A stretch of 31,081 nt of DNA from an uncultured Microbacterium sp. (GCF_943912325.1 NZ_CALTTX010000027.1:1-31081); one strand, 5' to 3'. Positions 1 to 8,060 are shown, counted from the first letter of the stretch. Translations and numbers: made by a program. Notes: generated by a model from the sequence alone, not told the origin.

Positions 1-964
1 ACATCGCGAGCACGTTGTGCTGCACGAGGCGGTCCATGCCGGCGATGCCGATCGCGCTCAAGAGCGCCCCGATCGTGGTCGGGATGAGGCAGACGAGCAG
101 CGCAACGAGCACGGCGATCGACACGGGAGCTGCCGCATACGAAGCGATCGGGTTGAGCGCGAGCACGACCACGACGAACACGATCGACAGGCTCGCGAGC
201 AGCACGTTGAGCGCGATCTCGTTGGGCGTGCGCTGGCGGCTCGCGCCCTCGACGAGGGCGATCATGCGGTCGACGAACGTCTCGCCGGGCTTCGACGTGA
301 TGCGCACGACGATGCGATCCGAGAGCACGCGCGTGCCGCCCGTCACGGCGCTGCGGTCGCCGCCCGATTCGCGCACGACGGGGGCGGACTCGCCCGTGAT
401 CGCCGACTCGTCGACCGTCGCGATCCCCCACACGACGTCGCCGTCGCCCGGGATCAGCTCGCCCGCCGCGACGACGACCACGTCACCGGGGCGCAGATCG
501 GCCGACGGCGCCTCGACGATCGTGGCGCGCTCGGCGGAGGCATCCGTCCGCTCGTCATACGTCGGAACCGTGCGCGCCATCGTCGACGTGCGGGTCGACC
601 GCAGGCTCTGCGCCTGCGCCTTGCCTCGCCCCTCGGCGACCGACTCGGCGAGCGTGCCGAAGAGCACCGTGATCCAGAGCCACACGGCGATCGCCCACGT
701 GAAGCCGACGGGCAGGCCGTCGTCCTCACCGAGGAACGGCCCCGCGATCGCGAGGGCGGTCGTGAGCGCCGCGCCCACCCACACGAGGAACATCACGGGT
801 GTGCGCCACAGCTCGGCGGGGTTGAGTTTGCGCAGCGCGCCGGGGAGCGCGGCGGCGAGTTGCCCGAGCGAGAACGCGCGCGTGGGGCGCCGGGGTGAGG
901 CATCCGGCGTTCGCGTCTCTTTCACTGCAGACGCAGACGCGGACGAATCGAGGTTGACAGACAT
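1..964 (-). CDS. kdpB: Potassium-transporting P-type ATPase subunit B, N-terminal part (cut by window edge)
   Basis: This is the catalytic ATPase subunit of the KdpFABC high-affinity potassium pump in the cytoplasmic membrane. About 321 N-terminal residues are present; the rest, including the DKTGT phosphorylation site, lies beyond the left edge. Visible marks are two membrane segments near residues 56-105, the actuator-domain TGES motif at residues 190-193, and the membrane motif CLIPTT near residues 292-297, followed by the family's GIAGMDRL. In E. coli the TGES serine is an inhibitory phosphorylation site; the matching residue here is Ser193. The start ATG (964) lies two bases after the kdpA stop, with a GGAAGGG ribosome site inside the end of kdpA, so the genes are co-transcribed. 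The first 30 residues are Ser/Ala-rich and not conserved. kdpC and any kdpDE genes would lie outside the window. Confidence 0.97.
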   Translation of the reverse strand, partial: MSVNLDSSASASAVKETRTPDASPRRPTRAFSLGQLAAALPGALRKLNPAELWRTPVMFLVWVGAALTTALAIAGPFLGEDDGLPVGFTWAIAVWLWITVLFGTLAESVAEGRGKAQAQSLRSTRTSTMARTVPTYDERTDASAERATIVEAPSADLRPGDVVVVAAGELIPGDGDVVWGIATVDESAITGESAPVVRESGGDRSAVTGGTRVLSDRIVVRITSKPGETFVDRMIALVEGASRQRTPNEIALNVLLASLSIVFVVVVLALNPIASYAAAPVSIAVLVALLVCLIPTTIGALLSAIGIAGMDRLVQHNVLAM

Positions 965-966
965 TT

Positions 967-2649
967 TTACGACAGCCCTTCCGCCAGGGGACCCAGCGCG
1001 AGAACGGGAAAGTAGGTCAGTGCGGTCACGACGATCGAGACCGCGATGAGCAGGCCGATGAACTGCGGCCGGTGGGTCGGCAGGGTGCCGACGGTCGCCG
1101 GCACGCGCTGCTGCTGCGCGAGGGATCCGGCAAGGGCCAGCACGAGCACGATCGGCACGAAGCGGCCGAACAGCATGCAGACCGCGAGCGCGATGTTGAG
1201 CCACACCGTGTTGGCCGTGAGACCCGCGAACGCCGACCCGTTGTTGTTGGCCGCCGACGTGAACGCGTAGAGCACTTCGGTGAAGCCGTGAACGCCGGGA
1301 TTCAGGATCGAGGTGGTCTCGATATCGGAACGAATGGGCGGGATGCCGAAGCTCGCGGCCACTCCGAGCAGAACCAGTGTGGGGGTCACGAGGATGTAGA
1401 GGCTCGCAAGGGTGATCTCACGCGGGCGGATCTTTTTGCCGAGGTATTCGGGCGTGCGTCCGACAAGCAGGCCGCCGACGAAGACGGCGATGATCGCGAG
1501 AATGAGCATGCCGTAGAGCCCCGAGCCGACGCCGCCGGGGGCGACCTCGCCGAGCATCATGTCGATGAGCGGAACCATGCCGCCGAGGGGCGTGTACGAG
1601 TCGTGCATCGAGTTGACGGCGCCCGTCGAGGTGAGCGTCGTGACGCTCGCGAACAGGGCCGAGCCGAAGATGCCGAAGCGTTGCTCCTTGCCCTCCATCG
1701 CGGCTCCCGCGAGCTGGGGCGCAGTGCCCTGACCCGCTGCCTCGAGCGCCGAGACGGCGACGATCGAGGCGACGAACATTGTGCCCATGACGGCGACGAT
1801 CGCGTAGCCCTGGCGGTCATCGCCGACGAGGCGGCCGAACGTGCGCGGCAGCGCGAACGGGATCGCGAGGATCAGCAGCATCTGCAGCAGGTTGGTCCAC
1901 GGCGTCGGGTTTTCGAACGGGTGCGCCGAGTTGGCGTTGAAGAATCCGCCGCCGTTCGTGCCGAGCTCCTTGATGACCTCTTGCGAGGCGACGGGGCCAC
2001 CGGGGATCTGCTGCGCCGCGCCCGTCAGGGTCGTGACATCGGTGAAGCCCGCGACGTTCTGCACGACGCCGCCCGCGATGAGTGCGACGGCGCCGATGAT
2101 CGAGATCGGCAGTAGCAGGCGGAACGTGCCGCGGCACAGGTCGATCCAGAAGTTGCCGATCGTCGCCTCGCCGCGGCGCGCGAAACCGCGCACGAGGGCG
2201 ATCGCGACGGCAATGCCGACGGCGCCCGAGACGAAGTTCTGCACCGCGAGCCCCGCGAACTGCACGGCGTAGCCCATCGTCTGCTCGGGGCTGTACGACT
2301 GCCAGTTGGTGTTGGCGACGAACGAGGCCGCCGTGTTGAACGACAGCCCCTCGGGCACGGCGGGCAGCCCGAGCGCGAACGGCAACCACTGCTGCACGCG
2401 CTGCAGGGCGTAGAGCAGCAGCATGCCGACGAGCGAGAACAGCAGCACCCCGCGGGCGTAGGCCTGCCACGTCTGCTCCGCGTCCGGGTCGACCCCGATC
2501 AGGCGGTAGACGCCGCGTTCGATGGGCGCGTGGCGGCGGGGGGTATAGACGTGCGCCATGTAGTCGCCGAGCGGGCGATACAGCAGCACGAGCAGCAGCA
2601 CGAGGGTCGCGGCCTGCGCGACGGCAGACCAGATGCTCGCGGCATCCAT
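967..2649 (-). CDS. kdpA: Potassium-transporting ATPase subunit A
   Basis: This is the potassium-binding, channel-like subunit of KdpFABC, an integral membrane protein of the SKT superfamily. The 560-residue length is normal for the family. The sequence is hydrophobic throughout, with a first membrane helix at residues 7-24. A typical filter-type segment, TNGGGFFNANSAHPFENP, starts at residue 231, and a second filter-like segment, SAANNNGSAFAGL, lies near the C-terminal third. The ATG shares one base with the kdpF TGA (TGATG), and kdpB starts two bases after its stop, so kdpF, kdpA and kdpB form a tightly coupled operon. Identification is secure from these motifs and from gene order. Confidence 0.98.
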   Translation of the reverse strand: MDAASIWSAVAQAATLVLLLVLLYRPLGDYMAHVYTPRRHAPIERGVYRLIGVDPDAEQTWQAYARGVLLFSLVGMLLLYALQRVQQWLPFALGLPAVPEGLSFNTAASFVANTNWQSYSPEQTMGYAVQFAGLAVQNFVSGAVGIAVAIALVRGFARRGEATIGNFWIDLCRGTFRLLLPISIIGAVALIAGGVVQNVAGFTDVTTLTGAAQQIPGGPVASQEVIKELGTNGGGFFNANSAHPFENPTPWTNLLQMLLILAIPFALPRTFGRLVGDDRQGYAIVAVMGTMFVASIVAVSALEAAGQGTAPQLAGAAMEGKEQRFGIFGSALFASVTTLTSTGAVNSMHDSYTPLGGMVPLIDMMLGEVAPGGVGSGLYGMLILAIIAVFVGGLLVGRTPEYLGKKIRPREITLASLYILVTPTLVLLGVAASFGIPPIRSDIETTSILNPGVHGFTEVLYAFTSAANNNGSAFAGLTANTVWLNIALAVCMLFGRFVPIVLVLALAGSLAQQQRVPATVGTLPTHRPQFIGLLIAVSIVVTALTYFPVLALGPLAEGLS

Positions 2650-2738
2650 CAGAACTTCTCCGGTCGCACGAGAGCGACGACGAGGTAGACGAGGGCAGCG
2701 ACCGCGAGAGCTGCGGCGACGATCGAGAAGACGATCAC
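2649..2738 (-). CDS. kdpF: KdpF, small stabilising subunit of the Kdp potassium pump
   Basis: This is a 29-residue single-span membrane peptide. It starts at a GTG (2738) and reads VIVFSIVAAALAVAALVYL, then ends VVALVRPEKF. The ending PEKF or PERF and the position directly before kdpA are characteristic of KdpF, which stabilises the KdpABC complex in E. coli. A ribosome site AAGGGAG lies 11 bases upstream of the GTG, inside the preceding micro-ORF. The stop overlaps the kdpA start by one base and the start overlaps the upstream micro-ORF stop, which implies translational coupling. Automatic annotation often misses it because of its size and GTG start. Confidence 0.93.
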   Translation of the reverse strand: MIVFSIVAAALAVAALVYLVVALVRPEKF

Positions 2739-2818
2739 AGTTTCTCGACTCCCTTCGCGACGAGCGCGATGAGGCCGAAGACTGCGATCGTGAGGGCGAT
2801 GTAGATCACATCGAGCAC
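2735..2818 (-). CDS. 27-residue membrane micro-protein upstream of kdpF
   Basis: This small ORF begins at GTG (2818) five bases after a clean AGGAG site and ends at TGA (2737-2735), overlapping the kdpF GTG as GTGA. The product reads MLDVIYIALTIAVFGLIALV followed by AKGVEKL: one hydrophobic helix and a short basic/acidic tail. The ribosome site, the coupled overlap, the lack of charged residues in the helix and the position as first gene of the operon argue for a real gene. I recall similar ALT-x-FxL...GxE+L micro-ORFs ahead of kdpF in other actinobacteria, but I cannot run a search here. It could be a second accessory subunit of the pump or a leader peptide that couples translation. Confidence 0.75.
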   Translation of the reverse strand: MLDVIYIALTIAVFGLIALVAKGVEKL

Positions 2819-2879
2819 GAGAACTCCTGAGACGGGGGCGGGGCGGGCCCGGATGGGCCAAGAAGCGATGTTTCTCTGT

Positions 2880-2902
2880 GGATGCCTCGGGGTTCGGCAT
2901 CC
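2880..2902. repeat. 7-bp inverted repeat GGATGCC-N9-GGCATCC in the kdp leader region
   Basis: A perfect inverted repeat lies 62 bases upstream of the micro-ORF that opens the kdp operon. Its arms are the over-represented genome word GGATGCC. It could be an operator, a hairpin in the leader, or an instance of a dispersed repeat word. The sequence alone does not decide, and I see no KdpE-type site or clear -10 box here. Confidence 0.5.
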
Positions 2903-3043
2903 TCACGAAATCCCTACGGCCCGCTCGCGCCCGGGGCCCTTTCCCTCACGCTTCGCTCACGGGGGTGCCTCGGGCCGTCTCTGCGGAGGGGTTCGGTGTA
3001 GGGGTGTCGGTGCAGTGGGGTGTCGGTGCTCGCGAGGTCTCGT

Positions 3044-3058
3044 TAGGCTCGGCGCGTG
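3044..3058 (+). promoter_or_regulatory. -10 box TAGGCT placed for a leaderless start at GTG 3056
   Basis: TAGGCT (3044-3049) is followed by six bases and the GTG start of the DUF3995 gene. There is no ribosome binding site before this GTG. The same -10/N6/start arrangement recurs at many genes in this window, so transcription probably starts at the start codon itself. Confidence 0.6.
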
Positions 3059-3589
3059 CACACCCGGTCTGGCGAGGTTCCCGGCCGCGCGGCCCGCGCC
3101 TGCGCGTGGGGTGCGGCGACGCTCGGGGTCGCGAGCGGCGCCGTCAGCGCGCTGTGGGCAGCGGGAGTGCCGTTCCTGCTCGAGACGATCGGCGGCGAGC
3201 TCGAGCGGTGGGGGCACGAGCGCTCGGTGGTCTCGGTCATACTTTTGGTCGCGATCGCTCTGCTCAAGGCGGGCGTGGGTATCGCCGCGCCCCTCGCGAC
3301 GGGCGCGATCCCCGGGGCGCCGGCGTGGACGCGCTCGCGCGCTCCGCGCGTGCTGAGCTACATCGCCGCGATCGTGCTCGTCGTGTACGGCGGGTTTCTC
3401 ACGATCGGCGGATTCGTCGTGCTCGGGCTGATCGGCGACAACCCCGACGGTGCCGACCTGGTGGCGATGCGGTGGCACGCGTTCTTCTGGGATCCGTGGT
3501 TCCTGCTGTGGGGCATCCTGTTCCTCATCGCGCTCGCGCGGTCCCGCCCGCCGCGCGGCGGCCGGCGAGGCCCGGGGCCGCTTCGGTGA
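3056..3589 (+). CDS. DUF3995-type integral membrane protein
   Basis: This is a 177-residue protein with four predicted membrane segments (about residues 15-45, 58-85, 98-125 and 140-162) and a basic, Pro/Gly/Arg-rich C-terminal tail. Segments such as SGAVSALWAAG near the start, and the final helix preceded by MRWHAFFWDPWFLLWG, resemble the DUF3995 family of small actinobacterial membrane proteins, whose function is unknown. The GTG start at 3056 is supported by a leaderless-type -10 box. It is a single-gene unit, divergent from the kdp operon and followed by a separately promoted VOC gene. The family call is from memory of its pattern. Confidence 0.72.
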   Translation: MHTRSGEVPGRAARACAWGAATLGVASGAVSALWAAGVPFLLETIGGELERWGHERSVVSVILLVAIALLKAGVGIAAPLATGAIPGAPAWTRSRAPRVLSYIAAIVLVVYGGFLTIGGFVVLGLIGDNPDGADLVAMRWHAFFWDPWFLLWGILFLIALARSRPPRGGRRGPGPLR

Positions 3590-3674
3590 GCGACGCACCG
3601 ACCCCGGACGGGCGCGTCGCGTCGCCCGAGGGCCGCTGACGAGCGCGGGGGTATCGCTGAGCGCGCGGGGGCGC

Positions 3675-3735
3675 TAGCGTGTGCGGCATCGGCCGCAGGC
3701 ATCCCGCAGGCATCCCTCCCATCGAAAGGTCCGTC
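3675..3735 (+). promoter_or_regulatory. Promoter and 5' leader of the first VOC gene
   Basis: A TAGCGT -10 box (3675-3680) is followed by a leader of about 50 bases containing two tandem 11-base copies of GCAGGCATCCC (3696-3706 and 3707-3717). The leader ends with the ribosome site GAAAGG before the ATG at 3736. The tandem copies carry the dispersed word GGCATCC. Confidence 0.5.
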
Positions 3736-4170
3736 ATGGCCACCTCGCTCGTCGTCTATCTCTCGTTCGCCGGCGCCGCGCGCGAGGCGATGACCTTCTA
3801 CCAATCGGTTTTCGGCGGCGAACTGTCGATCTCGACGTTCGCCGATTTCGGCATGGCCGACGCCCCCGCCGACGGCGTCATGCACTCGGAACTGCGCGCC
3901 GAGGGGTTCACGGTGATGGGGGCGGATGCCTTCAGCGAACCCGCCGACGGATGGGGAACCGGCCGCGCGCAAGCGGCCTTCATGAGCGACGAGACCGAGC
4001 GCGTCGTCGGCTTCTACGACCGGTTCGTCACGCAGGGATCGTCCGTCGTGCAGCCGCTCGAGAAGCAAGTGTGGGGCGACATGTACGGCGAACTCGTCGA
4101 CCCGTGGGGGATCGCGTGGATGTTCAACGTCGCGCTGCCCGAGGGATGGGCCGAAACCGCAAACGCGTAG
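3736..4170 (+). CDS. VOC superfamily (PhnB/glyoxalase-like) protein
   Basis: This is a 144-residue protein of the vicinal-oxygen-chelate fold, in the PhnB/3-demethylubiquinone-methyltransferase-like subgroup. Marks are the N-terminal strand and helix SLVVYLSFAGAAREAMTFYQ ending in VFGGEL, the middle TFADFGMADAPADGVMHSEL, and the C-terminal WGDMYGELVDPWGIAWMFN. The substrate is not predictable for this subgroup. The ATG at 3736 is preferred over an upstream in-frame GTG (3679) because it has a GAAAGG site and matches the family's usual first residues. A second member of the same family lies at 6632-7048 on the other side of the YdeP-like oxidoreductase. Confidence 0.85.
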   Translation: MATSLVVYLSFAGAAREAMTFYQSVFGGELSISTFADFGMADAPADGVMHSELRAEGFTVMGADAFSEPADGWGTGRAQAAFMSDETERVVGFYDRFVTQGSSVVQPLEKQVWGDMYGELVDPWGIAWMFNVALPEGWAETANA

Positions 4171-4205
4171 GGCGCAAGCCCCTCGCCGTGCGCGGCCGGG
4201 CGGCG

Positions 4206-4235
4206 TAGCCTGGGCGCACCAACCCCGGAGGCGAC
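4206..4235 (+). promoter_or_regulatory. Promoter and ribosome site of the FdhF/YdeP gene
   Basis: A TAGCCT -10 box (4206-4211) lies 24 bases before the ATG at 4236, and a strong GGAGG site lies just upstream of the start. This gene therefore has a short 5' leader, in contrast to its leaderless neighbours. Confidence 0.5.
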
Positions 4236-6611
4236 ATGACCGACATCGACAAGTCCGCACCGGCCCCCGGCCGCGACCTGCCCGACACCCCCGAAGAGCC
4301 CGTCAACACGACGGGCTGGCAGGGCCAGGGCGGTTACGGTCCCCGCGACGCCAAGACGTGGAACCAGAAGGACTACGACCACCCCGCCGCCGGGTGGGGA
4401 GCCGCGAAGTCGGTCGGCGAAGTGCTCGTGCGCCAGCGCGAACCCATCGCCGGGTCGCTCGCGATGCTCAAGATGAACCAAGAGCGCCACGGCTTCGATT
4501 GCCCCGGATGCGCGTGGCCCGACGACCTCGATGGGCTCAAGCTCGACATCTGCGAGAACGGCGTCAAGCACGTCACGTGGGAGATGACGCGCAAGCGCAC
4601 GAGCGCCGACTTCTTCGCCGAGCACACCGTCACCGAACTCGAGAAGTGGACCGACTTCGCGCTCGAAGACCACGGGCGTCTCACCGAGCCGATGTCGTAC
4701 AACGCCGAGACCGACCGCTACGAGCCGATCTCGTGGGACGATGCCTTCCGCCTCGTCGGCGAGACGCTGCAGGGCCTCGACTCGCCCAACGAAGCCGCGT
4801 TCTACACGTCGGGGCGTCTCGGCAACGAGCCGACCTTTCTCTACCAACTGTGGGTGCGGGAGTTCGGCACGAACAACCTGCCCGATTGCTCGAACATGTG
4901 CCACGAGGCATCCGGTCGCGCTCTCAAAGCCTCGCTCGGCACGGGCAAGGGCACCGCCGACCTGCGCGACTGGCAAGAGGCCGATGCACTCTTCATCCTC
5001 GGTGTCAACGCCGCCTCGAACGCGCCCCGCATGCTCACCTCGCTCGCCGAGGCCTACCGCCGTGGCGCCCAGATCGTGCACATCAACCCGCTCGTCGAGG
5101 CCGCGTCGCGCTCGACGATCGTGCCGCACGAGTTCGTCAACATGGCCCTGTTCAAGGCGACGCAGACCTCGACCCTCGACCTGCAGGTGCGCCCCGGGGG
5201 CGACCTCGCGCTCATGCGGGCGATCGCGAAGGCCGTCTTCGAGCGCGCCGAGACCGACCCCAGCGTGATCGACCAGGACTTCGTTCAGAACCACACGAAG
5301 GACTTCGAGGCGTACCGCGACCTCGTCACAGCCACGTCATGGGACGAGCTCGAACGTCAGGCCGGCCTCTCGCACGAGCAGATCATGCGCGCCGCCGAGA
5401 TCTACATCGCCTCCGACAAGACGATCATCTCGTGGTGCCTCGGCGTCACACAGCACGAGCACGGCGTCGACGCGGCGCGCGAAATCACGAACCTGCTGCT
5501 GCTGCGCGGCAACATCGGCCGGCCCGGCGCCGGCCCCTCGCCCGTGCGCGGCCACAGCAACGTGCAGGGCAATCGCACGTGCGGGATCGATCACCGACCG
5601 ACCGAAGAGTTCTTGAGTCGAATGGATGCTGCAACCGGCATCACTTCCCCGCGCGAGCATGGGCTCGATACCGTCCGCACGATTCAGGCGATGCATGCCG
5701 GCGAGGTCACGGTGTTCGTCGGAATGGGCGGCAACTTCGTCATGGCCGCGCCCGACACGGCCTACACGATGGCCGCGATGCGCAATTGCGAGCTCACGGT
5801 GCAGGTCTCGACCAAGCTCAACCGCAGCCACCTCGTGCACGGCAAGCGCGCGCTCATCCTGCCCTGCATCGGCCGCACCGAACGCGACGAACAGGCCGAC
5901 GGCCTGCAGGCGACCTCGGTCGAAGACGCGATGAGCATGGTGCACCTGACGCGCGGCTCGCGACGCCCGGCATCCACTGCCCTGAAATCCGAACCCGCGA
6001 TCATCGCCGGCCTTGCGCGCGCGACGCTGCCCGACTCGAAAACGCCGTGGGAGTGGTACGTCGCCGACTACGACCGTATTCGCGACGTGATGTCGCGCGC
6101 GCTCGCCGGGTTCGACGAGTTCAATGCGGCCGTGCGGCAGCGCAACGGGTTTCGGATTCCGCAGGACGCGCGCGAGCGTAAATTCGCGACACCTTCGGGC
6201 AAGGCCGAGTTCTCGCTCGCGCCGCTGCCCGACGTGATCCCCGCCGACCCCGACATGCTCGTGCTGCAGACGATGCGCTCGCACGACCAGTGGAACACCA
6301 CGATCTACAGCGACAACGACCGCTACCGCGGGGTCAAGAACCTGCGAACACTCGTGCTCATGAACGAAGCCGACATGCGCGAGCGCGGCATCGGCGAGGG
6401 GGATCTGATCGACATCACCTCGTACTCGAAAGACGGCTCGACGAGGCGCCTCGAGCGCTATCGCGCCGTGACGTACGACCTGCCCCGCGGGTCGGCCGCC
6501 GGCTACATGCCCGAGATGAACGTGCTCGTCGGGTGGGCCGACTACTCGACGCAGAGCGATCAGCCGATCATGAAGAACCTCAAGGTCACGATCGCGCGCA
6601 GCGCGGAGTAG
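4236..6611 (+). CDS. FdhF/YdeP-family molybdopterin oxidoreductase (formate-dehydrogenase-alpha-like)
   Basis: This is a 791-residue cytoplasmic enzyme of the molybdopterin-guanine-dinucleotide oxidoreductase superfamily. Cysteines 89, 92 and 106 (in CPGCAWPDD and ICENGVK) are typical of the YdeP branch. They are followed by the Mo-cofactor domains, with NLPDCSNMCHEASG (Cys218 and Cys222), LGVNAASNAPR, IVHINP, RGNIGRPGAGPSPVRGHSNV and the C-terminal cofactor-binding region with RSHDQWNTTIYSDNDRYRG. No selenocysteine codon is seen. In E. coli YdeP is linked to acid resistance, but the substrate of the family is not settled. No fdhD, beta or gamma subunit gene adjoins it, so its electron partner is unknown. 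Convergent VOC gene 6632-7048 starts its stop codon 20 bases downstream. Confidence 0.92.
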   Translation: MTDIDKSAPAPGRDLPDTPEEPVNTTGWQGQGGYGPRDAKTWNQKDYDHPAAGWGAAKSVGEVLVRQREPIAGSLAMLKMNQERHGFDCPGCAWPDDLDGLKLDICENGVKHVTWEMTRKRTSADFFAEHTVTELEKWTDFALEDHGRLTEPMSYNAETDRYEPISWDDAFRLVGETLQGLDSPNEAAFYTSGRLGNEPTFLYQLWVREFGTNNLPDCSNMCHEASGRALKASLGTGKGTADLRDWQEADALFILGVNAASNAPRMLTSLAEAYRRGAQIVHINPLVEAASRSTIVPHEFVNMALFKATQTSTLDLQVRPGGDLALMRAIAKAVFERAETDPSVIDQDFVQNHTKDFEAYRDLVTATSWDELERQAGLSHEQIMRAAEIYIASDKTIISWCLGVTQHEHGVDAAREITNLLLLRGNIGRPGAGPSPVRGHSNVQGNRTCGIDHRPTEEFLSRMDAATGITSPREHGLDTVRTIQAMHAGEVTVFVGMGGNFVMAAPDTAYTMAAMRNCELTVQVSTKLNRSHLVHGKRALILPCIGRTERDEQADGLQATSVEDAMSMVHLTRGSRRPASTALKSEPAIIAGLARATLPDSKTPWEWYVADYDRIRDVMSRALAGFDEFNAAVRQRNGFRIPQDARERKFATPSGKAEFSLAPLPDVIPADPDMLVLQTMRSHDQWNTTIYSDNDRYRGVKNLRTLVLMNEADMRERGIGEGDLIDITSYSKDGSTRRLERYRAVTYDLPRGSAAGYMPEMNVLVGWADYSTQSDQPIMKNLKVTIARSAE

Positions 6612-6631
6612 GACGATCAGGCAGCTGGCTT

Positions 6632-7048
6632 TCAGGCAGCCGGCGCCGCGATGTTGATGAGCCAGCGGATGCCGAAGCGGTCGATGAACTCCGCGAAGCT
6701 GTCGCCCCACGGGGCCTTCGCGAGCGGCGACAGCACCTCGCCGCCGTCCGACAGCGCCTCGTACCAGCCGGTGAGTTCAGCCTCGTCGGTTCCCGAGAGC
6801 GACAGGGTGATGTTTCCGGCATCCGTCAACGATTCGAAACCCGGCCGGTCGGGCACATCCGAGCCCATCAGCTCGAAGCCGTTCGCGCCGCGCACGAAGC
6901 CGTGCATGACGGCGTCGGGGGTCTCATCGGGCATCCCGCCCGCCGCAAACGTCAGGATCTCGGGCTCGCCGCCGAAGACGCTCGCATAGAACTCGAGCGC
7001 CGCGCGAGCCGTTCCGCGAAGGTGCAGGTACGGAGTGAGGTTCGACAT
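6632..7048 (-). CDS. VOC superfamily (PhnB/glyoxalase-like) protein, second copy
   Basis: This is a 138-residue protein of the same PhnB-like VOC subgroup as 3736-4170. It has an N-terminal LTPYLHLRGTARAALEFYAS followed by VFGGEPEILTF, then MPDETPDAVMHGF, and a C-terminal APWGDSFAEFIDRFGIRWLI. The ATG at 7048 is chosen because family members begin at this strand; a GAGGGG site lies about 10 bases upstream. The longer in-frame start at 7114 would run through the upstream hydrolase gene. It starts four bases after the alpha/beta hydrolase stop, so the two are probably one transcript. Confidence 0.87.
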   Translation of the reverse strand: MSNLTPYLHLRGTARAALEFYASVFGGEPEILTFAAGGMPDETPDAVMHGFVRGANGFELMGSDVPDRPGFESLTDAGNITLSLSGTDEAELTGWYEALSDGGEVLSPLAKAPWGDSFAEFIDRFGIRWLINIAAPAA

Positions 7049-7052
7049 CGTG

Positions 7053-7868
7053 TCAGCGCCCCTCGTCGAGGAAAGCGATAGCGGCCTGGCGGAACACCCG
7101 TGAGCCCGGAGCATTGAAGTGGTGGCGGTCGGGGATCTCGACGAACCGGCCCTCGGGCGTCGCGGCGGCGAGCGCCTTCGACCCCGCGATGATCGCGTCG
7201 AGCGAGCCCGTTGCGAACATGACCGGCTGCGGCGGCGCCATCGCCGGGTCGGGATCGGCCGAACCCGAAGAGCGCATTCCTTCGGCGAGCGCGAGGATCG
7301 CGACGGGGTCGTTCGTGCCGACCCGCTCGACGAGGGCGATGTAATTGCGGGTCACGGGGTCATCGACCGGGCTGCCGTCGAAGGCGTAGCCCCGCAGTTG
7401 CTCGATGTCGAGACGCGACAGCGGCACCCCGTCGGGCACGCCCCCGAGCACCGCGCGCGTGATGACGTGCGGCTCGTTGCGCGCGACCTCCCACCCGACG
7501 CGCGCGCCGAGCGAATACCCCACGTACGCCGCATCGTCGATCGTGTAGGTGTCGAGCACCTCTTGCACGTCGTGCGCGAGCAGGTCGACGCGGTAGGCGT
7601 CGGCCGAGTGCGGCTTGTCGCTCGCGCCGTGCCCGCGCTGGTCGATCGCGAGCACGCGATACCCCGCGCGGCGCAGGTCGCGCACCCACCCCGTGCTCAC
7701 CCAGTTGTCGCGCGTCGACGACGCGAACCCGTGCACGAGCACGACCGTCGGCTCGCTCTCGTCACCCCACGAATACGTCGCCAGGTGATACGGGGCATCG
7801 CCCACGAGGATGAACTGCGGCTTGGGAAGCTCGGTCAATTCGCTCAGCGCGTCGCTCACGGCATCCAT
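7053..7868 (-). CDS. Alpha/beta-fold hydrolase
   Basis: This is a 271-residue soluble hydrolase. It has the oxyanion HGFASS at residues 46-51, the nucleophile elbow GYSLGA (Ser119), the acid in GSLDAI (Asp224) and the catalytic histidine at DRHHF (His249 or His250). The GQRGHG-like segment DQRGHGASDKP is typical of esterase/epoxide-hydrolase-like members. The substrate cannot be told. The ATG at 7868 abuts AGGAAGG with little spacing; a GTG three codons inside (7859) has better spacing and is an alternative start. It is the first gene of a short leftward unit with the VOC gene. A strong palindrome lies about 75 bases upstream. Confidence 0.9.
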   Translation of the reverse strand: MDAVSDALSELTELPKPQFILVGDAPYHLATYSWGDESEPTVVLVHGFASSTRDNWVSTGWVRDLRRAGYRVLAIDQRGHGASDKPHSADAYRVDLLAHDVQEVLDTYTIDDAAYVGYSLGARVGWEVARNEPHVITRAVLGGVPDGVPLSRLDIEQLRGYAFDGSPVDDPVTRNYIALVERVGTNDPVAILALAEGMRSSGSADPDPAMAPPQPVMFATGSLDAIIAGSKALAAATPEGRFVEIPDRHHFNAPGSRVFRQAAIAFLDEGR

Positions 7869-7941
7869 CCTTCCTGATCTTGTCTCTGCGGCTCGCCCCC
7901 TGCCTGTCGACCCGCCGCTCCCCCACCGTGGCCCGGCTGAA

Positions 7942-7995
7942 CATGTCTCACTTATGCAGGTTTCTGGGCCTCAAAACCTGCATAAGTGAGACATG
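7942..7995. repeat. 22-bp perfect palindrome with 10-base loop
   Basis: The arms 7942-7963 and 7974-7995 are perfect reverse complements over 22 bases, beginning CATGTCTCACTTATGCAGG, and enclose CTGGGCCTCA. The element is AT-richer than its surroundings. It sits 66 bases after the msrA stop and upstream of the hydrolase gene, both on the minus strand. It could act as a transcription terminator or mRNA 3' stabiliser for msrA, but no T-run follows. The length and perfection suggest a mobile or repeated extragenic palindrome. Confidence 0.85.
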
Positions 7996-8060
7996 AAGGA
8001 GACGAGCGGGCGGGGACGGCGCGGGGTGAGGCGGGGCGGCGGAGCGGTGGATGCCGGGGC

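Noticed and set aside
2880..2902. KdpE operator or c-di-AMP riboswitch ahead of kdp
   Set aside because: Only a GGATGCC inverted repeat is seen, the same word found throughout the window; no riboswitch core or KdpE-type site is recognisable.
3679..3735. GTG at 3679 as start of the first VOC protein
   Set aside because: It overlaps the -10 box, has no ribosome site and adds residues absent from the family; ATG 3736 has GAAAGG.
4358..6710. Long open frames overlapping the FdhF/YdeP gene (4358-6181 and 5337-6710)
   Set aside because: The 791-residue oxidoreductase matches its family along its full length; the other frames show only GC-driven composition.
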